The notes: generated by a model from the sequence alone, not told the origin. A stretch of DNA of 64,000 bases from Gammaproteobacteria bacterium (GCA_015709635.1 CP054180.1:1984001-2048000), one strand, 5' to 3'; positions 43,162-53,099 are shown, counted from the stretch's first letter. Numbers and translations: made by a program.

Positions 43162-46100
43162 TTACGCCAAGACGATTGCCGAATCCAAAAACTTCATCGT
43201 TCTGGATAAATACACCCAGGAATGGAAGGTCGCAGAAAGCTATCAGAGCGAATATGACTTGGAGCGCGAGTTCATCCAAGATCTGGTCAATCAGGGCTAT
43301 GAACACCTGCCCGATTTGAGCACGCCGGCGGCCTTGCTGGCCAATGTGCGCGCGCAACTGCAAACGCTCAACAACGTGCAGTTTGCAGATGGCGAGTGGC
43401 TGCGGTTTGTCGAAACCTGGCTGGATAAACCCAGTGATGGCATCGTTGAGAAAACCCGCAAGATTCACGACGACTATATCCACGACTTTGTCTTCGACGA
43501 CGGGCGCATCCAGAACATCTACCTGCTGGACAAGAAAAACATTGCTCGCAACAAGGTGCAGGTGATCAAACAGTTTGAGCAGACCGGCAGCCATGCCAAC
43601 CGCTACGATGTGACGATTCTGGTCAATGGCCTGCCGCTGGTTCAAGTGGAGCTAAAAAAGCGTGGCGTGGCGATTCGTGAAGCCTTCAATCAGGTGCATC
43701 GCTACAGCAAGGAAAGCTTCAACACCGAGCATTCCTTGTTCAAGTACCTGCAGCTGTTTGTGATCTCCAACGGCACCGACAGCCGCTATTTTGCGAACAC
43801 CACGGCGCGCAACAAGAACAGCTTCGACTTCACCATGAATTGGGCGAAGGCGGACAACAGCCTGATCAAAGATCTGAAGGATTTCACCGCCACCTTCTTC
43901 CAGAAACATACCCTGCTCAATGTGCTGTTGCACTACTCGGTATTTGATGTCAGCAACACGCTACTGGTGATGCGCCCGTATCAGATTGCCGCCACCGAGC
44001 GCATTCTGTGGAAGGTTAACAGCGCGTATCAGGCCAAGAACTGGAGCCAGCTTGAGGGTGGTGGCTTCATCTGGCACACCACCGGCTCGGGCAAAACCCT
44101 GACCAGTTTCAAAGCGGCGCGTTTGGCCACGGAGCTGGACTTCATCGACAAGGTGTTTTTCGTGGTGGACCGCAAGGATCTGGATTACCAGACCATGAAG
44201 GAATATCAACGCTTTTCACCGGACAGCGTGAATGGCTCAGACAGCACGGCGGGCCTGAAACGCAATCTGGAAAAGGACGACAACAAGATCGTCGTCACCA
44301 CCATCCAGAAGCTCAACAATCTGATGAAGAGCGAAGCCGACTTGCCCATCTACGGTAAGCAGGTGGTGTTCATCTTCGACGAGTGCCACCGCAGCCAGTT
44401 TGGCGAAGCGCAGAAGAACCTGAAGAAGAAATTCAAGAAGTTCTATCAGTTTGGCTTTACCGGCACGCCGATTTTCCCGGAAAACGCCTTGGGCGCAGAA
44501 ACCACCGCCAGCGTGTTTGGTCGCGAACTGCATTCTTATGTGATCACCGATGCGATCCGTGATGAAAAGGTGCTGAAGTTCAAGGTGGATTACAACGATG
44601 TCCGCCCGCAGTTCAAAGCCATCGAAACCGAGCAGGACGAGAAAAAACTCAGCGCGGCGGAAAACAAGCAGGCCTTATTGCACCCTGACCGTATCCGCGA
44701 GATCGCCCAATACATCCTGAACAATTTCCGGCAGAAAACCCACCGCCTGCAAGCGGGCAATAAAGGGTTCAATGCCATGTTCGCAGTCAGCAGCGTGGAC
44801 GCCGCCAAGCTGTACTATGAATCGTTCCGGGAGCTGCAGAAAGGCAGCGAGAAGCCTTTGAAGGTGGCCACCATCTTCTCGTTCGCCGCCAACGAAGAGC
44901 AGGATGCGGTCGGCGACATTCAGGACGAAAGTTTTGATGTCTCGGCCATGAACAGTAGCGCCAAAGAGTTTTTGAGCGCAGCCATCGCGGACTACAACGC
45001 GCTATTCAAAACCAATTTCAGCGTGGACAGCAACGGTTTTCAGAACTATTACCGCGATTTGGCCAAGCAGGTCAAAGCCAAGGAAATCGACCTGCTGATT
45101 GTGGTCGGCATGTTCCTGACCGGCTTTGACGCCCCCACGCTGAATACCTTGTTCGTAGACAAAAACCTGCGCTACCACGGGCTGATGCAGGCCTACTCGC
45201 GCACCAACCGTATTTTCGACGCCACCAAAACCTTCGGCAATATCGTCACCTTCCGCGACCTGGAACAGGCAACCATCGACGCCATCACCCTGTTCGGCGA
45301 CAAGAACACCAAGAACGTGGTGCTGGAGAAGAGCTACAAGGAATACATGGAAGGCTTCACCGATGCGACCACCGGCGAGGCGCGGCGTGGCTTTGTAGAA
45401 GTGGTGAAGGAACTGGAGCAGCGTTTTCCTGACCCCGCTGCTATTGAAAAAGAGGCGGACAAAAAAGCCTTCGCAAAACTGTTTGGCGAGTATTTGCGCG
45501 TTGAGAACGTGCTGCAAAACTACGACGAATTCGCCAGCCTGAAGGATTTGCAAACCGTCGACATGACCGACCCGGCTGCGGTTGAGGCGTTCAAGGTAAA
45601 ACACTATTTAAGTGACGATGACTTGACTGCACTCCAAACCATCACGCTGCCGGCCGAGCGGAAAATTCAGGATTATCGCTCGACATACAACGATGTGCGC
45701 GACTGGCTGCGTCGTGACAAAGCGGGGGCAGAGAAGGATAAATCCACCATCGATTGGGATGACGTGGTCTTTGAGGTGGATCTGCTGAAATCACAGGAAA
45801 TCAATCTGGATTACATCCTGGAGCTGATTTTTGAGCACAACAAGAAGATCAAGAGCAAATCGGAGTTGGTGGACGAAGTGCGCCGGGTCATTCGCGCCAG
45901 CCTGGGCAACCGGGCCAAAGAGAGCTTGCTGGTCGATTTCATCAATCAGACCGATCTGGATCAGATTGGTGACAAGGCCAGTGTGATTGATGCTTTCTTC
46001 ACCTTTGCCCAAGCCGAACAGCAGCGTGAGGCGCAAGAGCTGATCAGCGCCGAAAATCTGAATGCCGAAGCGGCTCGGCGCTATATCACCACCTCACTCA

Positions 46101-46255
46101 AGCGGGAATTCGCCAGTGATAGCGGCACGGAGCTCAACGCTGTTCTGCCCAAGATGAGCCCGCTGAACCCGCAGTACCTGACCAAAAAGCAAAGCGTGTT
46201 CCAGAAAATCGCGGCTTTTGTTGAGAAGTTCAAAGGCGTGGGCGGCGTGATATGA
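43154..46255 (+). CDS. hsdR: Type I restriction endonuclease subunit
   Basis: 1033 residues from the ATG at 43154 (MVDYAKTIAESKNFIVLDKY), overlapping prrC by 8 bases; an upstream in-frame start at 43127 lies inside prrC. PD-(D/E)xK nuclease around YDVTILVNGLPLVQVELKKRG (about residues 150-170), then SF2 translocase: Walker A TTGSGKT (about 309), DECHR (about 409), FTGTPIF, motif VI QAYSRTNR. A C-terminal HsdR helical region binds the M2S core. All motifs appear intact, so an active enzyme is plausible provided HsdS is functional. Confidence 0.95.
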   Translation: MVDYAKTIAESKNFIVLDKYTQEWKVAESYQSEYDLEREFIQDLVNQGYEHLPDLSTPAALLANVRAQLQTLNNVQFADGEWLRFVETWLDKPSDGIVEKTRKIHDDYIHDFVFDDGRIQNIYLLDKKNIARNKVQVIKQFEQTGSHANRYDVTILVNGLPLVQVELKKRGVAIREAFNQVHRYSKESFNTEHSLFKYLQLFVISNGTDSRYFANTTARNKNSFDFTMNWAKADNSLIKDLKDFTATFFQKHTLLNVLLHYSVFDVSNTLLVMRPYQIAATERILWKVNSAYQAKNWSQLEGGGFIWHTTGSGKTLTSFKAARLATELDFIDKVFFVVDRKDLDYQTMKEYQRFSPDSVNGSDSTAGLKRNLEKDDNKIVVTTIQKLNNLMKSEADLPIYGKQVVFIFDECHRSQFGEAQKNLKKKFKKFYQFGFTGTPIFPENALGAETTASVFGRELHSYVITDAIRDEKVLKFKVDYNDVRPQFKAIETEQDEKKLSAAENKQALLHPDRIREIAQYILNNFRQKTHRLQAGNKGFNAMFAVSSVDAAKLYYESFRELQKGSEKPLKVATIFSFAANEEQDAVGDIQDESFDVSAMNSSAKEFLSAAIADYNALFKTNFSVDSNGFQNYYRDLAKQVKAKEIDLLIVVGMFLTGFDAPTLNTLFVDKNLRYHGLMQAYSRTNRIFDATKTFGNIVTFRDLEQATIDAITLFGDKNTKNVVLEKSYKEYMEGFTDATTGEARRGFVEVVKELEQRFPDPAAIEKEADKKAFAKLFGEYLRVENVLQNYDEFASLKDLQTVDMTDPAAVEAFKVKHYLSDDDLTALQTITLPAERKIQDYRSTYNDVRDWLRRDKAGAEKDKSTIDWDDVVFEVDLLKSQEINLDYILELIFEHNKKIKSKSELVDEVRRVIRASLGNRAKESLLVDFINQTDLDQIGDKASVIDAFFTFAQAEQQREAQELISAENLNAEAARRYITTSLKREFASDSGTELNAVLPKMSPLNPQYLTKKQSVFQKIAAFVEKFKGVGGVI

Positions 46256-47322
46256 CCCAGCGCAAACCACCCCAGCCGCCCAAGAAATCCGAGGTTTCCA
46301 TCGTCCGCTCCTCGGCGGCGGAATACCTGACGTTCATCGCCGCCAGCGGCCAGGGCGGCGTGGAAGCGGTGTACGCCGAAGAGAACGTCTGGATCACCCA
46401 AAAAATGATGGGCGTGCTGTACGACGTGAACGTGCGCACGGTGAATGAGCACCTGAAAAAAATCTTTAGTGACAGCGAGCTGCAGGAAGATTCAGTTATC
46501 CGGAAATTCCGGATAACTGCCTCCGACGGCAAGAGCTACAACACCCAGCACTACAGCCTGCCTGCCATCATCGCGGTGGGCTACAAGGTCAATTCCGAGC
46601 GTGCGGTGCAGTTCCGCAAGTGGGCCACGGGCATCATCGAGCAGTTCACCATCAAGGCCTATGTGATGGATGATGAGCGCATCAAGGCAGGTGGTTTCGT
46701 GCTCACCGAGCAGTACTTCGAAGAGCAGCTGCAGCGCATCCGCGAAATACGCCTCTCAGAGCGCAAGTTCTACCAGAAGATCACAGACATCTACGCCACG
46801 GCGATGGACTACGACGTGACGGCGCAGGCCACCAAGCGTTTTTTCGCCACGGTGCAAAACAAGTTGCACTGGGCCATTCACGGTCAGACAGCGGCCGAGG
46901 TGGTCTACTGCCGCGCCGATGCCGATCAGCCCAACATGGGGCTGAGCACGCGGAAGGATGCCCCGGCGGGCAAGATTCAGAAATTCGATGTGGTGGTGGC
47001 CAAGAACTACCTCACCGAGGTTGAGATGGCGCAACTCTCCCGCTTGGTCAACGCCTATCTGGATGTAGCCGAGGACATGGCACAGCGCAAGATTCCCATG
47101 ACCATGCAGGATTGGGAAAGCCGCCTGAACCGTTTCATCGAGGCCACCGATCGCGAGGTGTTGCAGGACGCAGGCAAGGTCACGGCAGAAATCGCCAAGG
47201 CCCACGCCGAAAGCGAGTTTGAAAAGTACCGCATTGTGCAGGACCGCCTGTTTGAAAGCGATTTTGACCGGCTGCTCAACCAGATTGAGCCCAACAGTCA
47301 ACCGGACATCGATGGGGATTAA
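46252..47322 (+). CDS. RhuM family protein
   Basis: 356 residues. Typical RhuM regions: VYAEENVWITQKMMGVLYDVNVRTVNEHLKKIF, VIRKFRITASDGKSYNTQHYSLPAIIAVGYKVNSERAVQFRKWA and a long helical C-terminus with MDYDVTAQATKRFFATVQNKLHWAIHGQTAAEV. RhuM (named after a Salmonella pathogenicity island gene) often stands beside type I or other restriction systems; biochemical function unknown. Start overlaps hsdR stop (ATGA), so it is part of the defence operon. Confidence 0.88.
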   Translation: MTQRKPPQPPKKSEVSIVRSSAAEYLTFIAASGQGGVEAVYAEENVWITQKMMGVLYDVNVRTVNEHLKKIFSDSELQEDSVIRKFRITASDGKSYNTQHYSLPAIIAVGYKVNSERAVQFRKWATGIIEQFTIKAYVMDDERIKAGGFVLTEQYFEEQLQRIREIRLSERKFYQKITDIYATAMDYDVTAQATKRFFATVQNKLHWAIHGQTAAEVVYCRADADQPNMGLSTRKDAPAGKIQKFDVVVAKNYLTEVEMAQLSRLVNAYLDVAEDMAQRKIPMTMQDWESRLNRFIEATDREVLQDAGKVTAEIAKAHAESEFEKYRIVQDRLFESDFDRLLNQIEPNSQPDIDGD

Positions 47323-47328
47323 CGGTCA

Positions 47329-49689
47329 ATGGCCGACTCGTCAGAGCTTGCAGCCATTCAAGCCGAAAATGCCCGCCTGATTGCGCTGCTCGAAACCCAC
47401 GGCATTGAGTGGCGGTTGCCACAGCCAGCCGCAATTGCGGCTCAAGAACCAGAACCATCCCGCCTTTCCACGGCTGAAAAGGTGGCGCTGTTCCGCCGTC
47501 TGTTTCGCGGGCGCACGGATGTGTACCCAATCCGCTGGGAAGGCAAGACCTCGGGCAAGTCAGGCTATGCCCCAGCCTGCGCCAACGAGTGGCGCGCCGG
47601 TGTCTGTGAAAAACCGCGCATCAAGTGCGGCGATTGCAGCAACCGCCTGCTGATACCTCTGTCGGATGCGGTGATCTACGATCATCTGGCTGGCGAGCAC
47701 ACGGTCGGCGTTTATCCGCTACTGGAGGATGACACCTGCTATTTTCTGGCAGTCGATTTTGACGAGGCCGACTGGCGCGACGATGCCCGGGCCTTCATGC
47801 AGTCCTGTGAGGAGCTGGGCGTGCCAGCTGCGTTGGAGATTTCGAGATCCGGCAAAGGTGCGCACGTGTGGGTATTTTTTGCCAGCCGAGTTTCGGCCCG
47901 TGATGCCCGGCGTTTGGGCACGGCGATCATCAGCCATACGTGCTCACGCACTCGGCAACTGAAGCTGGAATCCTACGACCGCCTGTTTCCGAACCAGGAC
48001 ACGATGCCCAAGGGTGGCTTCGGCAACCTGATCGCCTTGCCGCTACAGAAATGGCCACGCGAGAATGGTTGCAGCGTATTCGTGGATGCCGATCTGCGCC
48101 CGTATCCGGATCAGTGGGGTTTCCTCGCATCCATCCTGCCCATGGTAGTACACGATATCGAGCCAACCATTCTGCGTGCCACGGGTGGTGTTCATCCACT
48201 GGACGTCACCTTCATCGACGAAGAGGATCTTGCCACACCCTGGAAACGCGAGGCCACGCCAGCCAAAAAATTGTCCGTCCCGATGCCGAAGTCGTTGACG
48301 GTCACGCTGGCCAATCTGATCTATTTCGAGAAGGCTCAATTGCCACAGGCATTGGCCAACCGCCTGATTCGGCTGGCGGCATTTCAGAATCCAGAGTTCT
48401 ACAAGGCTCAGGCCATGCGTATGTCCGTGTGGGACAAGCCGCGCGTCATCGGCAATGCCGAAAATTATCCACAGCACATTGCCTTGCCCCGGGGCTGTCT
48501 CGATGCCGCGCTGGATTTACTGCGGGAAAACGGTATCGCCTGTGACCTGCGCGATGAGCACTTCAGCGGGGAGCCAATCGATGTCTCCTTCGTCGGCACT
48601 TTGCGTCTTGACCAAGAGGCTGCAGTTGCCGGCATGCTGAGCCACGACAACGGCGTGCTGTGCGCTCCGACAGCCTTTGGCAAGACCGTGACCGCAGCAG
48701 CGATGATCGCGCGGCGGGGTGTGAACACTTTGGTGCTGGTGCATCGAACCGAATTGCTCAAACAATGGCAGGAGCGTCTGCAAGCGTTTCTGGGTGTAGG
48801 AAAAGGTGTGGTTGGCACCATCGGCGGTGGCAAGGCCAAGCCCACTGGCAAGATCGATATCGCCGTTATGCAGTCGGTATCCCGGCAAGGGGAAGTCAAT
48901 CCACTGGTCGAAGACTACGGTCAGGTGATCGTGGACGAATGCCACCACGTTGGCGCGGCATCGTTCGATGCCATCCTGAAGCGGACCAAGGCCAAGTACG
49001 TGCTGGGCCTGACAGCAACACCCATCCGTCGTGATGGCCAGCAACCGATCATTTTCATGCAGTGCGGACCGATCCGGTACACGGCGGCCAAGCCTGCCGG
49101 TGCACCTCACGATCTGGAGGTGGTGCCTCGATCTCGCCACGCACGGATCGAACTGCCCACCGATGCAGGCATTCAAGACGTGTTTCGGCATCTCGCCAAT
49201 GACCAGGCCAGAACGGAAGCCATCGCCGCCGAGGTACGTGATGCCATCGGGCAGGGACGCAAAGTGCTGGTATTGACCGAACGTACGGAACACCTCGATG
49301 CCATCAAGGTGAAACTCGACGGTTTGCAACCAACACCGTTCGTATTGCACGGTCGAATGTCAAAAAAGCAGCGAGCGACGCTGGTGGCAGACTTGGATGC
49401 ACTGCCGCCCGACGCACCCCGTGTTCTCCTGTCAACCGGCAAGCTGGTTGGCGAGGGCTTCGATCACCCGCCGCTCGACACACTGGTGCTGGCCATGCCT
49501 GTGTCCTGGAAAGGCACGCTACAGCAGTACGCAGGACGCCTGCACCGGGAACACGCCAGCAAAACCGACGTTCGTATCATTGACTTCGTTGACACTGGCC
49601 ACCCGGCGTTGCTTCGGATGTGGGACAAGAGGCAGCGCGGCTACCGGGCTATGGGATATCGGCTGGATAGCCGCGGAGCCGTGGAATGA
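47329..49689 (+). CDS. TOTE-type archaeo-eukaryotic primase + SF2 helicase
   Basis: 786 residues. N-terminus with a Cys cluster (CANEWRAGVCEKPRIKCGDC, about 83-104), then an archaeo-eukaryotic primase fold: VDFDEADW (about 142), SGKGAHVWVFF (about 174) and FPNQD...GNLIALPLQ, the TOTE conflict-system primase pattern. C-terminal SF2 helicase: APTAFGKT (about 445), VDECHH (about 534), LTATPIRRDG, motif VI QYAGRLHREH (about 733). Thought to belong to a selfish-element conflict system; role here unproven. It lies 6 bases after rhuM and is the last gene before the insertion sequences. No nuclease domain is seen in this protein. Confidence 0.85.
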   Translation: MADSSELAAIQAENARLIALLETHGIEWRLPQPAAIAAQEPEPSRLSTAEKVALFRRLFRGRTDVYPIRWEGKTSGKSGYAPACANEWRAGVCEKPRIKCGDCSNRLLIPLSDAVIYDHLAGEHTVGVYPLLEDDTCYFLAVDFDEADWRDDARAFMQSCEELGVPAALEISRSGKGAHVWVFFASRVSARDARRLGTAIISHTCSRTRQLKLESYDRLFPNQDTMPKGGFGNLIALPLQKWPRENGCSVFVDADLRPYPDQWGFLASILPMVVHDIEPTILRATGGVHPLDVTFIDEEDLATPWKREATPAKKLSVPMPKSLTVTLANLIYFEKAQLPQALANRLIRLAAFQNPEFYKAQAMRMSVWDKPRVIGNAENYPQHIALPRGCLDAALDLLRENGIACDLRDEHFSGEPIDVSFVGTLRLDQEAAVAGMLSHDNGVLCAPTAFGKTVTAAAMIARRGVNTLVLVHRTELLKQWQERLQAFLGVGKGVVGTIGGGKAKPTGKIDIAVMQSVSRQGEVNPLVEDYGQVIVDECHHVGAASFDAILKRTKAKYVLGLTATPIRRDGQQPIIFMQCGPIRYTAAKPAGAPHDLEVVPRSRHARIELPTDAGIQDVFRHLANDQARTEAIAAEVRDAIGQGRKVLVLTERTEHLDAIKVKLDGLQPTPFVLHGRMSKKQRATLVADLDALPPDAPRVLLSTGKLVGEGFDHPPLDTLVLAMPVSWKGTLQQYAGRLHREHASKTDVRIIDFVDTGHPALLRMWDKRQRGYRAMGYRLDSRGAVE

Positions 49690-49753
49690 CCCCGCGAAAA
49701 TGCAGACGCTGTCTGCAATTTTCTCTCCCGCCCGCAGCAACCCGCAGAAGTGC

Positions 49754-49759
49754 TAACTA
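49754..49759. repeat. Left target duplication TAACTA of IS-B copy 1
   Basis: TAACTA lies at 49754-49759 and again at 52144-52149, next to the right end of IS-B copy 1. A later IS-A insertion at the TA (or CTA) of the left copy separates it from the left end of IS-B. The second IS-B copy has a TATGTA duplication (55041-55046, 56637-56642), so both fit TANNTA. Confidence 0.75.
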
Positions 49760-50564
49760 GGGCCTGTTAACACTATTTGATATAATACGGTGATGGAAAT
49801 CACCGAAACTCAATATCAACAGATCGAACACTGCATGCCGCGCCAGCGTGGCAATGTCAGTCATTCCAATCTACAAATTCTCAATGCTATTCTGTATGTT
49901 ACCGAGCATGGTTGCAAGTGGCGCGGACTACCCAAGCGTTTCGGTAATTGGCATACCATCTACACTCGAATGAATCGATGGGCGAAAAGCGGCGTGCTTC
50001 AAAAAGTTTTTGAGCAGCTGCAGCATCAACAAATCATTCGCATCAAGATTGAAGCCGTTTCGATGGATAGCACCAGCATCAAAGTGCACCCTGATGGTAC
50101 TGGTGCATTAAAAAAAAACGGCCCGCAATCCATCGGCAAATCCCGAGGTGGCTGGACCACTAAAATTCATCTGGTTGCCGCAGATACCAGAACAGCCATA
50201 ACTTTTTCCTTATCTCCGGGGCATACACATGACGCACCGGAAGGACGACAACTCCTGTTAGCACTCGGCCCCGTCTCTTCTCCTACTCATCTGCTGATGG
50301 ATCGCGCTTATGAGGGTGATCAAACCAGACAGCTTGCATTGGAGCTCGGTTATATCCCGGTTGTCCCACCCAAAACTAATCGGCTGGAGCTCTGGGAATA
50401 TGACCGCGCCATGTACAAAAAACGCAATGAGATCGAAAGATTATTCCGCAGACTCAAGGGATTCCGTCGAATATTCTCCAGATTCGACAAACTGGATGTC
50501 ATTTTTCTCTCATTCATCCATTTCGCTCTCATCGTCGAAGCACTTAGGTAGTGTTAACAGGCCC
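49760..50564 (+). mobile_element. IS5-family element (IS427-like), IS-A copy 1
   Basis: 805 bp with 13-bp perfect terminal inverted repeats GGGCCTGTTAACA, flanked by TA (CTA on the left). Contains a single complete transposase frame. The copy is nearly identical to IS-A copy 2 (52155-52957). A TATAAT sits just inside the left end (49781). Confidence 0.9.
49793..50551 (+). CDS. IS5-family transposase, intact
   Basis: About 252 residues. N-terminal IS427-type half with RGNVSHSNLQILNAILYVTEHGCKWRGLPKRFGNWHTIYTRMNRW and the DDE core: VSMDSTSIKVH (first Asp), LLMDRAYEG (second Asp) and YKKRNEIERLFRRLKGFRRI (catalytic Glu region). One uninterrupted frame across a run of nine A at about 50110, where programmed slippage could occur in relatives. 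A GTG at 49790 is an alternative start. Confidence 0.9.
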   Translation: MEITETQYQQIEHCMPRQRGNVSHSNLQILNAILYVTEHGCKWRGLPKRFGNWHTIYTRMNRWAKSGVLQKVFEQLQHQQIIRIKIEAVSMDSTSIKVHPDGTGALKKNGPQSIGKSRGGWTTKIHLVAADTRTAITFSLSPGHTHDAPEGRQLLLALGPVSSPTHLLMDRAYEGDQTRQLALELGYIPVVPPKTNRLELWEYDRAMYKKRNEIERLFRRLKGFRRIFSRFDKLDVIFLSFIHFALIVEALR

Positions 50565-50566
50565 TA

Positions 50567-52143
50567 GTCATCCCTGCAAAACACTTAGAGCCTGCATGAA
50601 CTGCAGGAATCATCAAATTTTAGACGGCATTGATCCCTGAGAATTTATACTATTCGCATCAAAACACTGAGAGAATCAAGAGGAACTGAAATGCCGACCG
50701 ATGATTTTTTCCGAGCGCGTCTCGATCAGATAATTGATCTGCGTCATCCCCTGGCAGTGCTGTCGAATCGACTGCCGTGGGCTGATATTGAAGCAGCACT
50801 TGTCCCTGCTTTTGAGCGTAAAAACCGTCAGGGTGAAGTGTTGGAGATCAACGATCTTTTTGGCACAACATTGGCGATTGCCAGTGGGGGCGTGAGCACT
50901 GCGGGTCGCCCCCGCTTGCCGATCCGGTTGATGGCATCGTTGCTGTATCTGAAGCATGCGTTCAACCTCAGTGACGAAGAGCTGGTGGTTCGCTGGCCGG
51001 AGAATGTGGTGTGGCAGTATTTCAGCGGCGAGGAATATTACACATCGAAGTTGCCGTGTGATGCCACCCAGATTGGCCGTTTCCGCACCGCCATTGGTGA
51101 AGCTGGTGTTGAGAAGCTGCTGAAGGCAACGATTGACACTGCGGTGCACACCAAGGCGGTCAAACCGGCTGAATTCAAACGAGTGATTGTTGACACGACA
51201 ATTCAGGAAAAGGCAATTGCGCATCCGGTGGATAGCCGGTTACTGGAAATTGCTCGCGGCAAGATTGTGCAAGCAGCCAGACGGGCTGGCATCACCTTGA
51301 AGCAAACCTACGCCAAAGAAGGCAAGGCGCTGCGCCGAAGGGCAGGCGGCTATGCCCACGCCAGGCAATTGCGGCGTCTGCACAAAACCGTTAAACGCCA
51401 ACGCACGATCCTTGGTATCGTGCTGCGGGAGATCCAGCGCAAACTGGCAACCGTGACGACGGTCTGTGCCGCATCGCTGCAGCAATTGACCACGCTATTG
51501 GAACGGGCAGGACGGATTCATAAGCAGCAACCCAAGGACAACAACAAACTCTATGCATTGCACGCACCGGAAGCCGAATGCATCGGCAAGGGCAAAGCAC
51601 GCAAACCTTACGAGTTCGGAGTTAAAGCCGGCATTGCTGTTACGCACAAAAGCGGCCTGATAGTCGGTGCCAGAACCTTTCCTGGCAATCCCTACGATGG
51701 TCATATTCTCCACCAACAGCTCGAACAAACGCACAGGCTACTCGAAGATACCGGATCAATACCGAAGCAGGTTATTGCCGATCTCGGGTTCCGGGGAGTG
51801 GATGCTGACAATCCGGCAGTGGAAATCATCCATCGCGGCAAGTACAAGTCGCTGACGAAACCGCAGCGGCGCTGGCTCAAGCGCCGGCAGGCCGTGGAAC
51901 CTGCAATCGGGCATCTGAAGTCGGATCACCGAATGAATCGCTGCTGGTTACCAGGTCAGTTGGGTGATGCACTGCACGCTGTGTTATGTGCGGCTGGCTA
52001 CAATCTGCGCTGGCTGATGAGAGCTATACACCGTTTGGGCATCAAGAATTCTTTATTGCGACTTGCGCTGCTGCAACTGATCAACACCTTTTACACAAAA
52101 CGTTCGTTTGTCGGCATGACTGTGTGAATTTTGCAGGGGCGAC
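50567..52143 (+). mobile_element. IS5-superfamily element IS-B copy 1, intact
   Basis: 1577 bp with imperfect terminal inverted repeats (13 of the first 15 bases; GTC..CCCTGCAAAA). Direct duplication TAACTA on both sides once the adjacent IS-A is removed. One complete transposase gene. Near-identical to IS-B copy 2 (55047-56636). Confidence 0.88.
50691..52127 (+). CDS. IS5-superfamily transposase (long, 478 aa), intact
   Basis: N-terminal InsH-like domain (DUF772 type: RPRLPIRLMASLLYLKHAFNLSDEELVVRW, about residues 78-107) and a DDE core: VIVDTTIQEKAI (about 166), VIADLGFRGVDADNP (about 362) and AVEPAIGHLKSDHRMNRC (about 404, catalytic Glu). A long basic insertion with RRAGGYAHARQLRRLHKTVKRQRTIL separates the first two acidic residues. 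GAGGAA ribosome-binding site. The exact ISfinder family was not assigned. Confidence 0.88.
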   Translation: MPTDDFFRARLDQIIDLRHPLAVLSNRLPWADIEAALVPAFERKNRQGEVLEINDLFGTTLAIASGGVSTAGRPRLPIRLMASLLYLKHAFNLSDEELVVRWPENVVWQYFSGEEYYTSKLPCDATQIGRFRTAIGEAGVEKLLKATIDTAVHTKAVKPAEFKRVIVDTTIQEKAIAHPVDSRLLEIARGKIVQAARRAGITLKQTYAKEGKALRRRAGGYAHARQLRRLHKTVKRQRTILGIVLREIQRKLATVTTVCAASLQQLTTLLERAGRIHKQQPKDNNKLYALHAPEAECIGKGKARKPYEFGVKAGIAVTHKSGLIVGARTFPGNPYDGHILHQQLEQTHRLLEDTGSIPKQVIADLGFRGVDADNPAVEIIHRGKYKSLTKPQRRWLKRRQAVEPAIGHLKSDHRMNRCWLPGQLGDALHAVLCAAGYNLRWLMRAIHRLGIKNSLLRLALLQLINTFYTKRSFVGMTV

Positions 52144-52154
52144 TAACTAATCTA

Positions 52155-52957
52155 GGGCCTGTTAACACTATTTGATATAATACGGTGATGGAAATCACCG
52201 AAACTCAATATCAACAGATCGAACACTGCATGCCGCGCCAGCGTGGCAATGTCAGTCATTCCAATCTACAAATTCTCAATGCTATTCTGTATGTTACCGA
52301 GCATGGTTGCAAGTGGCGCGGACTACCCAAGCGTTTCGGTAATTGGCATACCATCTACACTCGAATGAATCGATGGGCGAAAAGCGGCGTGCTTCAAAAA
52401 GTTTTTGAGCAGCTGCAGCATCAACAAATCATTCGCATCAAGATTGAAGCCGTTTCGATGGATAGCACCAGCATCAAAGTGCACCCTGATGGTACTGGTG
52501 CATTAAAAAAAACGGCCCGCAATCCATCGGCAAATCCCGAGGTGGCTGGACCACTAAAATTCATCTGGTTGCCGCAGATACCAGAACAGCCATAACTTTT
52601 CCTTATCTCCGGGGCATACACATGACGCACCGGAAGGACGACAACTCCTGTTAGCACTCGGCCCCGTCTCTTCTCCTACTCATCTGCTGATGGATCGCGC
52701 TTATGAGGGTGATCAAACCAGACAGCTTGCATTGGAGCTCGGTTATATCCCGGTTGTCCCACCCAAAACTAATCGGCTGGAGCTCTGGGAATATGACCGC
52801 GCCATGTACAAAAAACGCAATGAGATCGAAAGATTATTCCGCAGACTCAAGGGATTCCGTCGAATATTCTCCAGATTCGACAAACTGGATGTCATTTTTC
52901 TCTCATTCATCCATTTCGCTCTCATCGTCGAAGCACTTAGGTAGTGTTAACAGGCCC
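52155..52957 (+). mobile_element. IS-A copy 2 (IS5-family, IS427-like), frameshifted
   Basis: 803 bp, same inverted repeats and internal sequence as copy 1 but two bases shorter because of two single-base deletions in homopolymers. Flanked by TA (CTA left, TAG right). It lies 5 bases beyond the right target duplication of IS-B copy 1. Confidence 0.88.
52188..52944 (+). pseudogene. IS5-family transposase, two frameshifts
   Basis: Same protein as the intact copy at 49793, broken by loss of one A in an A-run (nine in copy 1, eight here, about 52505-52512) and of one T in a T-run (five in copy 1, four here, about 52597). The parts encoded at 52188-52510 and 52690-52944 are otherwise identical to copy 1. 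It could be decay or homopolymer sequencing error. Confidence 0.85.
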
Positions 52958-53099
52958 TAGATAGCCAGTTTTTCGGGTGGGAACCGTCCGCCACCATTAC
53001 ATTTATACAAATCAATAGTTCGCATTATTAACTGACCAAAAACAATACGAAATAGTATGTATTATTGATCGTTTGGTCAGTATTTATGATCGAAAAGCA

